Source: Burkholderiales bacterium
GTDB lineage: Bacteria; Pseudomonadota; Gammaproteobacteria; Burkholderiales; Burkholderiaceae_C
Direction of reading: 5' to 3'
DNA length: 6,608 nucleotides
Assembly: GCA_028869035.1 (NCBI GenBank)
Contig: JAGWTL010000167.1
Coordinates: 1 to 6,608, forward strand
Below, piece by piece: positions 1 to 4,532 of this stretch (positions within the stretch are counted from its first letter, which is position 1; every line of letters starts with the position of its first letter). Position numbers and translations under genes: made by a program. The notes under the pieces are model-generated. The model was not told the DNA's origin. It worked only from the letters and a program-made list of their open reading frames with translations, and searched no databases.

Positions 1-927
1 GCCGGCCTGCCCGCCCTGGCGCAGGACGTCTACCCCAGCAAACCCCTCACCATGCTCGTGCCCTTCCCGCCGGGCGGCGTGGCCGATACCGTGGGCCGTC
101 CCGTGGCCGAGGCCATGGCGCGCGCGCTGGGCCAGCCTGTGGTGGTGGAAAACAAGGGCGGCGCCGGCGGTGGCATCGGCATGGCGCAAGTGGCCAAGTC
201 GCGTGCCGACGGCTACAGCCTGCTCATGTCGCTTTCCTCCGTTGTCGTGCTGCCCGAGGCCGACAAGATGCTCAAGCGCAACCCGCTCTACACCCTGGAC
301 CAGCTCAAGCCCGTGGCGCGTTTCACGGCCGATCCCACCGCCCTGGTGGTGCGCGCCGACAGCCCCTGGAAGACCTACCAGGACTTCATCAACCATGTGA
401 AGAGCAAACCCGGCCAGGTGACCTTCGGTTCCTCGGGCAACTACGGCACCATGCACGTGCCCATGGAGCAACTCAAGGTCGCCACCGGCACCTTCATGCT
501 GCACGTGCCCTACACCGGCGCGGGCCCGGCCGTCATGGCCCTGCTGGCCGGCCAGATCGACGCGCTGTCCACCGGACCGTCCAGCGTGATGCAGCACGTG
601 CGCGCCGGCAAGCTGCGTGTGCTGGCGCATTGGGGTGAAGGCCGCCTGGCCGCCCTGCCCGAGGTGCCGAGCTTCAAGGAGCTGGGCGTGCCCATCAGCT
701 ACTCGCAGTGGTCCGGTCTCTTCGTGCCCGCCGGCACGCCCGAGGCCGTGGTGACCCGGTTGCGCCAGGCTGCCAAGGCCGCCTCCGAAGATGCGCGCGC
801 CAAGCAGTCGCTGGTGGCTGCGGGCACCTCCTTCATGTACCAGGACGCGCCCGAGTTCGAGCGTTTTGTGCAGACGGATGCCAAGGCCATGGCGGCGCTG
901 GTGCAGCGCATCGGCCGCGTCGAGTAA
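1..927 (+). CDS. Bug/TctC-family tripartite tricarboxylate transporter substrate-binding protein, 5' end cut by window
   Basis: Periplasmic solute-binding protein of the Bug/TctC family, which captures small carboxylates or related organic acids for TctAB-type carriers or sensing. The frame is open from base 1, so the start codon lies upstream. The visible 308 residues begin AGLPALAQDVYPSKP, which looks like the end of a signal peptide with cleavage after ALA. The ATG at 52 is therefore internal. Family signatures are clear: LVPFPPGGVADTVGR (visible residues about 19-33), VVVENKGGAGGGIG shortly after, and the late segment with AGKLRVLA and LPEVPSFKELGVP. Family members are usually about 320-330 residues, so only 10-20 residues seem to be missing. 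No tctA or tctB lies beside it in the window, as is common for the many orphan Bug proteins of Burkholderiales. The ligand cannot be told from sequence. A strong terminator follows 26 bases after the stop. Confidence 0.93.
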   Translation, partial: AGLPALAQDVYPSKPLTMLVPFPPGGVADTVGRPVAEAMARALGQPVVVENKGGAGGGIGMAQVAKSRADGYSLLMSLSSVVVLPEADKMLKRNPLYTLDQLKPVARFTADPTALVVRADSPWKTYQDFINHVKSKPGQVTFGSSGNYGTMHVPMEQLKVATGTFMLHVPYTGAGPAVMALLAGQIDALSTGPSSVMQHVRAGKLRVLAHWGEGRLAALPEVPSFKELGVPISYSQWSGLFVPAGTPEAVVTRLRQAAKAASEDARAKQSLVAAGTSFMYQDAPEFERFVQTDAKAMAALVQRIGRVE

Positions 928-953
928 ACGCCCGCAGCCCTTTGTGCCCTGTG

Positions 954-984
954 ACCGGCCCGCCACGCGGGCCGGTTTCTTTTT
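954..984 (+). terminator. Intrinsic (Rho-independent) terminator after the Bug gene
   Basis: A perfect 10-bp GC-rich stem, ACCGGCCCGC (954-963) with GCGGGCCGGT (967-976), closes on a 3-base loop CAC. It runs straight into the T-rich tract TTTCTTTTT (976-984). It lies 26 bases after the stop at 927 and ends transcription of the Bug gene before the phaM-like gene. It is polar for the plus strand, because there is no matching T tract on the other side. Confidence 0.93.
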
Positions 985-1041
985 GGGGGGATGCGGCGCG
1001 CGGGCCCGCCATGCGGTAAGCTGTTTCCCAGTGAACCCTGC

Positions 1042-1046
1042 AGGAG
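1042..1046 (+). promoter_or_regulatory. Ribosome binding site fixing the phaM-like start
   Basis: AGGAG with 7 bases before the ATG at 1054. It selects 1054 over the in-frame ATGs upstream (991, 1012), which lack such a site and would add a tail unrelated to the family. A possible -10 element TAAGCT lies at 1017-1022, but I see no convincing -35. Confidence 0.8.
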
Positions 1047-1053
1047 CGGCTGG

Positions 1054-1614
1054 ATGAGCAAACCGTCAGACCCCACAGGCTTCGGCCAGTTCGTGCCGGG
1101 CTTCGATTTCCTGCAAAAACTCGCCCAGGGCGGCAAGACCCCCATGGCCGGCTGGGTCGCTCCCACGCTGGACCCCGAGGCGCTGGACAAGCGCATCAGC
1201 GAACTCAAGGCCGTGCAGTTCTGGCTGGACCAGAACGCCGCCGCGCTCAAGGCCACCATCCAGGCGCTCGAAGTGCAGAAGATGACCCTGGCCACGCTCA
1301 AGAGCATGAACGTGCCCATGCCCGGCGCCGGCATGGCCTGGCCCATGCCGGGCGCTGCGCCCGCAGCCCAAGCCGCAGCGGCGCCGCAAGCCAAGGCGCC
1401 GCCCGCCGCCTCCGCAGAACAAGCAGCCGCCAGCGCCACACCGATGGCCGACCCCATGCAGTACTGGGGTGCGCTGACCCAGCAGTTCCAGCAGATTGCC
1501 GGCCAGGCCATGAAAGACGCGGCCGCGCGCAGCGCCGCGGCTGCCAAGGCCGCGCCAGCGCCCGCCGCCAAGTCTGCGAAAAAAACCGCCCCGCGCAAAC
1601 CCAAGCCTGTTTGA
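1054..1614 (+). CDS. phaM: PhaM-like polyhydroxyalkanoate granule regulatory protein
   Basis: 186-residue protein resembling PhaM, which in Ralstonia eutropha binds and activates PHA synthase and tethers PHA granules to the nucleoid through a basic, histone H1-like tail. The N-terminal part matches the family pattern: FGQFVPGFDFLQKLAQ (10-25), then VAPTLDPEALDKRISELKAVQFWLDQN (35-61) and the helix ALKATIQALEVQKMTLATLK (64-83). A low-complexity Ala/Pro linker (about 88-130) holds a near-repeat MPGAG/MPGAA, seen in DNA as two 14-bp copies at 1315-1328 and 1342-1355 with one mismatch. A second short helix has MQYWGALTQQFQQIAGQAMKD (135-155). The tail from about 159 is Ala/Lys/Pro-rich, ending AAKSAKKTAPRKPKPV, and is suited to DNA binding. 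The start is set by AGGAG 7 bases upstream. The next gene starts one base after this stop, so the two are probably translated together. No phaC, phaA or phaB gene is in the window, so a cytoplasmic granule role rests on family resemblance. Confidence 0.82.
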   Translation: MSKPSDPTGFGQFVPGFDFLQKLAQGGKTPMAGWVAPTLDPEALDKRISELKAVQFWLDQNAAALKATIQALEVQKMTLATLKSMNVPMPGAGMAWPMPGAAPAAQAAAAPQAKAPPAASAEQAAASATPMADPMQYWGALTQQFQQIAGQAMKDAAARSAAAAKAAPAPAAKSAKKTAPRKPKPV

Positions 1615-1615
1615 G

Positions 1616-2881
1616 ATGCCGATGAAAAACTTTCCCCTGGCCCACGCCACCCACCCGCAATGGCGCATGGCCGCCGCGCTGGTGCTGGCCCAGTTGCGCG
1701 CGCAGCTGGCCCTGCCCGGTGCGGGCAGCCCCACGCTGGCCCTGCTTTACATCAGCGACCACTACGCCGCCGAGGCCGAGGCCATCCTCGCCCATCTCAG
1801 CGCCGAACTGCCCGAGGTGACCGACTGGGCCGGCACCGTGGGTGTGGGCATAGCCGCGACCAACGTCGAGTACTTCGACGAACCGGCCATGGCCGTTTTG
1901 CTTTGCGACCTGCCCGCCGACCAGTACCGCGTGTTCTCCGGCGTGGCCCCGCTGGGCCTGGGCTTCGATGCGCACACCGCGCTCGTACACGCCGACGGCC
2001 GCACGCCCGAGCTGTCCGAACTCCTCAGCGAGATGGCCGCGCGCACCGGCAGCGGCTACCTCTTCGGCGGCCTGGCCGCCAGCCGTGGCGAGAGCGTGCA
2101 GTTCGCCCTGGGCGGTGACGGTTTCATCCGCGGCCAGGGGCGCTCCACCGGTGTGTTTCACGGAGGGCTCAGCGGCGTGGCCTTCGGCGAAGGCGTGTCC
2201 GTGGTCTCGCGCGTCACCCAGGGTTGCTGCCCCGTGGCCGGCAGCCACACCATCACCGAAGCCGAGCGCAATGTGGTCTACCAGCTCGACGGCGAGCCCG
2301 CCTTGCAGGTGCTGCTGCGCGAGCTGGATGTGACGCTGGACGAACCCGAGCAGGCCCTGTCCGCCGTGCGCGCCACGCTGGCCGGCCTGGTGCATGCGCA
2401 GGACGTGGCCGCGGACGGCCGCGCCATCAGCCGCACCGGCAACTTCGGCAGCGATGTGCGCGTGCGCCACATCATCGGCCTGGACCCGCAGCGCGGCGGC
2501 GTGGCCCTGGCCGAGGTGGTGGAAGACGGCATGCAACTGGCCTTCTGCCAGCGCAATGTGCAGGCCGCGCGCGCCGACCTCATGCGCATCTGCGCCGAGA
2601 TCCGCGAGGAACTGGAGCCCGAGGAACTGCCGCTCACTGTGGCCTCAAGCGGTGTGGAGGCTGAGCCCGCCACACCAACCTCCCGTCGCATCGCTGGTGC
2701 GGTCTACGTCAGCTGTTCCGGCCGCGGTGGCCCGCACTTCGGCGGCCCCAGCGCCGAACTGCAGATCCTGCGCCATGCGCTGGGCGACGTGCCCCTGGTG
2801 GGTTTCTTCGCCGGCGGCGAGATCGCGCGGCATCATGTGTATGGCTACACTGGTGTACTGACCGTCTTTCTGGCGGACTAA
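1616..2881 (+). CDS. Stand-alone FIST domain protein (FIST_N plus FIST_C)
   Basis: 421-residue soluble protein with the two-part FIST sensory fold, proposed from comparative genomics to bind small ligands such as amino acids. The N-terminal domain spans about 40-210, with LALLYISDHYAAEAEAIL, the GTVGVGIAATNVEYFD strand/loop region (73-88) and SGYLFGGLAASRGE (146-159). FIST_C spans about 215-420: VVYQLDGEPALQVLL (220-234), then the diagnostic YVSCSGRGG (364-372), and near the end PLVGFFAGGEIARHHVYGYTGVLTVF (393-418). There is no signal peptide, membrane segment, GGDEF, kinase or methyl-accepting domain, so any output must pass through a partner. A polar stretch (341-358) looks like a linker. 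The start follows the phaM-like stop by one base (TGAGATG). The second ATG at 1622 is equally plausible, with GAG 6 bases before it, and would trim two residues. The phaM-like neighbour is the obvious candidate partner, by inference only. Confidence 0.9.
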   Translation: MPMKNFPLAHATHPQWRMAAALVLAQLRAQLALPGAGSPTLALLYISDHYAAEAEAILAHLSAELPEVTDWAGTVGVGIAATNVEYFDEPAMAVLLCDLPADQYRVFSGVAPLGLGFDAHTALVHADGRTPELSELLSEMAARTGSGYLFGGLAASRGESVQFALGGDGFIRGQGRSTGVFHGGLSGVAFGEGVSVVSRVTQGCCPVAGSHTITEAERNVVYQLDGEPALQVLLRELDVTLDEPEQALSAVRATLAGLVHAQDVAADGRAISRTGNFGSDVRVRHIIGLDPQRGGVALAEVVEDGMQLAFCQRNVQAARADLMRICAEIREELEPEELPLTVASSGVEAEPATPTSRRIAGAVYVSCSGRGGPHFGGPSAELQILRHALGDVPLVGFFAGGEIARHHVYGYTGVLTVFLAD

Positions 2882-2885
2882 TTTT

Positions 2886-3617
2886 CTAGCGGCGCAGCGC
2901 GGCAAAGGCCTCGAATTCCCAGCTCCGCATCGCCAGCAGCAGGGTGTAACCCTCGCGGTCCTTCTCGGGAAGTTTCTGGTCGGTCTGGTGCTGTTGCGCA
3001 AAGTCCTGCGCCACGCGCTGCAGGCGTTCCATGAAAGCGGGCGCCAGGCTGCGGCTGATGCTGCCGTGCACCAGCAGCAGGCCTTCGCCGTGGCCGTCGA
3101 AGCCGCCGCTGTAATAGTCCAGCAGGGCGTGCTCGCGGAAGTAGTCCATCACCGGCCCGTGCGCTCGCCAGCGGAAGGTCTTGGCGAGTTTGAGGCGGTA
3201 GCGGTTCAGCGGCCGCAGCTCGATGATGCCGATGCGGTCCAGCTGGGCCAGGTACTTCACGCCCTCGGCCTCGCTCAGGCGGTAGCTCGCCACGATCTGC
3301 TCCAGGGTCCACTGGCTCAGCACGCAGATCGCCACCAGCAGCAGCTTCTTGTCGGCCACCACGGCCTTCTCCTGCGCCTGCGTCAGCTCGGCCAGCAGGG
3401 GTTGTGCGTCGGCCACGCGGCGCGCGAGTTCGGCGAAGTCCAGCTTGAGCGCGCGGCAGATCGCGTCGATGCGCGACAGCGGCATGTCCCCCCTGGCCAG
3501 CATGCGCTTGACGCTGCTCTCGGCCATGCCCAGCTTTTTTGCCAGGCCGGCGTAGGTCAGGTGGGCGGCCTTGAGTTCTTTCTTCAGGGTCAGGACCAGA
3601 TCGGCTGTGGTACTCAT
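2886..3617 (-). CDS. Xre/Cro-type helix-turn-helix transcriptional regulator with a second winged-helix-like domain
   Basis: 243-residue DNA-binding protein. Residues 5-62 form a Cro/C1-type HTH domain: LTYAGLAKKLGMAESSVKRMLARGDMPLSRIDAICRALKLD, with the turn at KKLGMAESSVKRML (27-40). Residues about 90-143 look like a second HTH with a wing: LLLVAICVLSQWTLEQIVASYRLSEAEGVKYLAQLDRIGIIELRPLNRYRL. The rest (144-243) is mixed and contains MDYFREHALLDYYSGGFDG and a C-terminal helix MRSWEFEAFAALRR; I recognise no ligand domain there. The start at 3617 lacks a good ribosome site of its own. The nearest AGGAG (3642-3638, minus strand) suits a tiny overlapping frame instead. The gene points away from the CREST/LplT-PlsC genes across a palindromic intergenic region, the usual layout for a local regulator that also controls itself. 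Its target and inducer are unknown. Confidence 0.88.
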   Translation of the reverse strand: MSTTADLVLTLKKELKAAHLTYAGLAKKLGMAESSVKRMLARGDMPLSRIDAICRALKLDFAELARRVADAQPLLAELTQAQEKAVVADKKLLLVAICVLSQWTLEQIVASYRLSEAEGVKYLAQLDRIGIIELRPLNRYRLKLAKTFRWRAHGPVMDYFREHALLDYYSGGFDGHGEGLLLVHGSISRSLAPAFMERLQRVAQDFAQQHQTDQKLPEKDREGYTLLLAMRSWEFEAFAALRR

Positions 3618-3628
3618 GTCTTGCTCAT
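3614..3628 (-). CDS. Possible four-codon leader frame overlapping the regulator start (MSKT-stop)
   Basis: On the minus strand, AGGAG (3642-3638) is followed after 9 bases by ATG AGC AAG ACA TGA. Its stop overlaps the regulator's ATG as ATGA (3617-3614). The regulator's own ATG is 20 bases from that AGGAG, too far for normal initiation, and no in-frame upstream start exists nearby. Ribosomes loading at the leader could restart at the overlapping ATG. This is inferred from spacing alone; a weak GAG closer to the regulator start could also serve. Confidence 0.3.
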   Translation of the reverse strand: MSKT

Positions 3629-3644
3629 GGGCGGGGTCTCCTGG

Positions 3645-3661
3645 GTATCGATTATCGATAC
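3645..3661. promoter_or_regulatory. Perfect 17-bp palindrome, candidate operator in the divergent promoter region
   Basis: GTATCGAT-T-ATCGATAC: two perfect 8-base arms around one central base, 27 bases upstream of the regulator start and about 93 bases upstream of the preferred CREST gene start. The centre reads GATAAT on the minus strand (5 of 6 to the sigma-70 -10 consensus) and GATTAT on the plus strand (4 of 6). A protein bound here could therefore block promoters in both directions. No good -35 element is visible for either. The intergenic stretch 3618-3754 holds nothing else I can support. Binding by the adjacent regulator is inference. Confidence 0.5.
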
Positions 3662-3744
3662 TGCGGGTAGACAGAAGCGTACAAGTCGCGTGAAATGACC
3701 CCTGGTGCGATGCGTGCGCCCCACAGTGCAGCCACCACCACCCC

Positions 3745-3748
3745 GGAG
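3745..3748 (+). promoter_or_regulatory. Ribosome binding site fixing the CREST hydrolase start
   Basis: GGAG with 6 bases before the ATG at 3755. The upstream in-frame ATGs at 3695 and 3710 have no comparable site and would add a polar, Thr/Pro/Ala-rich extension before the first membrane helix. Confidence 0.6.
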
Positions 3749-3754
3749 CTCTTC

Positions 3755-4519
3755 ATGTTGTCATCGTTCTCCCGCGCCGAAGCCATATTGCTGGGTGCTG
3801 TGCTGCTGCTGGCCCTGGCGGCCGTCGTCGCCCCGCCGCTGGCGCAAGACCCGCACTTCCACAACTTTGCCGACCAGCGCGCCTGGCTGGGCATCCCCTG
3901 CGCGCTCGACGTGCTGAGCAACCTGCCCTTCGCCCTCTTCGGCCTGCTGGGCCTGCGCGTGCTGCGTCGGGTGCCGGCTGCTGCGCTGACCGCAGCGCAG
4001 CGCCGGCTGGCCGCGCTGTTCTTCGCCGGCCTCATCCTCACGGCTCTGTGCTCGGCCTGGTACCACTGGCAGCCCGACAACGCGGGCCTGGTCGTGGACC
4101 GCCTGGGCATGGCGGTGGCCTTCGCCGGCCTGCTGGGCCTGGGCGTGGCCACCCATGTCAGCCCGCGTGCCGCGTGGGGATTCGCGGGCGCCGTGCTGCT
4201 TTTCGGCCCTTTGAGTGTGGGGATCTGGGCGCGGAGCGGCAATTTGCTGCCCTGGGCCCTGCTGCAGGGCGGCGGCATGGTGTTGTTGCTGGTGCTGGCC
4301 GCTCTGAAACCGCTGCCCGGCGCGCTGGCCCTGCGCTGGGGCGCCGTGATCGGCATCTACGCGGTGGCCAAGGCGCTGGAGCAGTTCGACGCGGCGGTCT
4401 TCCAGTGGACGGGGCAGTGGGTGTCGGGCCACAGCCTCAAACACCTGGTGGCCGCCTTCGCCGCCTGGCCTGTCATCAGCGCCTTGCAGGCCCTGGGGCA
4501 GAATGCCACTCAACGATAA
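3755..4519 (+). CDS. Ceramidase-like CREST-superfamily integral membrane hydrolase
   Basis: 254-residue, mostly hydrophobic protein with about seven membrane segments, related to alkaline ceramidases (ACER/YPC1) in the CREST superfamily of metal-dependent membrane hydrolases. The catalytic set is complete: Ser100 and His104 in SAWYHW, Asp115 in VDRLGM, and His226 and His230 in GHSLKH. These spacings (Ser-4-His-11-Asp and His-4-His) equal those I recall for human ACER3 (S77, H81, D92, H217, H221), where three His hold zinc. The N-terminal segment HFHNFADQRAWLGIPCALDVLSNLPF (34-59) keeps the SN after helix entry but lacks an obvious DWxExN calcium motif, so regulation may differ. The substrate is unknown: Burkholderiales are not general ceramide makers, so another amide- or ester-linked acyl lipid is possible. 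The start at 3755 is preferred; the longest frame begins at 3695 (274 residues). It lies upstream of, and is probably co-transcribed with, the LplT-PlsC fusion. Confidence 0.82.
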   Translation: MLSSFSRAEAILLGAVLLLALAAVVAPPLAQDPHFHNFADQRAWLGIPCALDVLSNLPFALFGLLGLRVLRRVPAAALTAAQRRLAALFFAGLILTALCSAWYHWQPDNAGLVVDRLGMAVAFAGLLGLGVATHVSPRAAWGFAGAVLLFGPLSVGIWARSGNLLPWALLQGGGMVLLLVLAALKPLPGALALRWGAVIGIYAVAKALEQFDAAVFQWTGQWVSGHSLKHLVAAFAAWPVISALQALGQNATQR

Positions 4520-4520
4520 C

Positions 4521-4526
4521 GGAGGA
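4521..4526 (+). promoter_or_regulatory. Ribosome binding site pointing to a TTG start for the LplT-PlsC gene
   Basis: GGAGGA with 6 bases (GCCATC) before an in-frame TTG at 4533. The upstream ATG at 4503 lies inside the preceding gene and has no such site; starting there would place this strong site within the coding region. Confidence 0.7.
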
Positions 4527-4532
4527 GCCATC

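Noticed and set aside
52..54. ATG at 52 as the start of the Bug gene.
   Set aside because: The frame is open upstream, and residues encoded from base 1 form the end of a signal peptide plus the mature N-terminus, so the true start lies before the window.
1315..1355. Two near-identical 14-bp repeats, also partly inverted, inside the phaM-like gene.
   Set aside because: They encode the MPGAG/MPGAA repeat of the Pro/Gly/Ala-rich linker, which is expected in this family, and there is no sign of a separate DNA element.
1298..2536. Long open frame on the minus strand across the phaM-like and FIST genes (412 codons).
   Set aside because: It is opposite two well-supported genes, and its His/Gly/Ala/Gln-rich translation with no recognisable domain is typical of the antisense frame of GC-rich coding DNA.
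2988..3698. Plus-strand open frame across the regulator gene (236 codons).
   Set aside because: It is the complement of a clear HTH protein, its own translation is Gln/Val/Ala/Leu-rich and featureless, and it crosses the palindromic control region.
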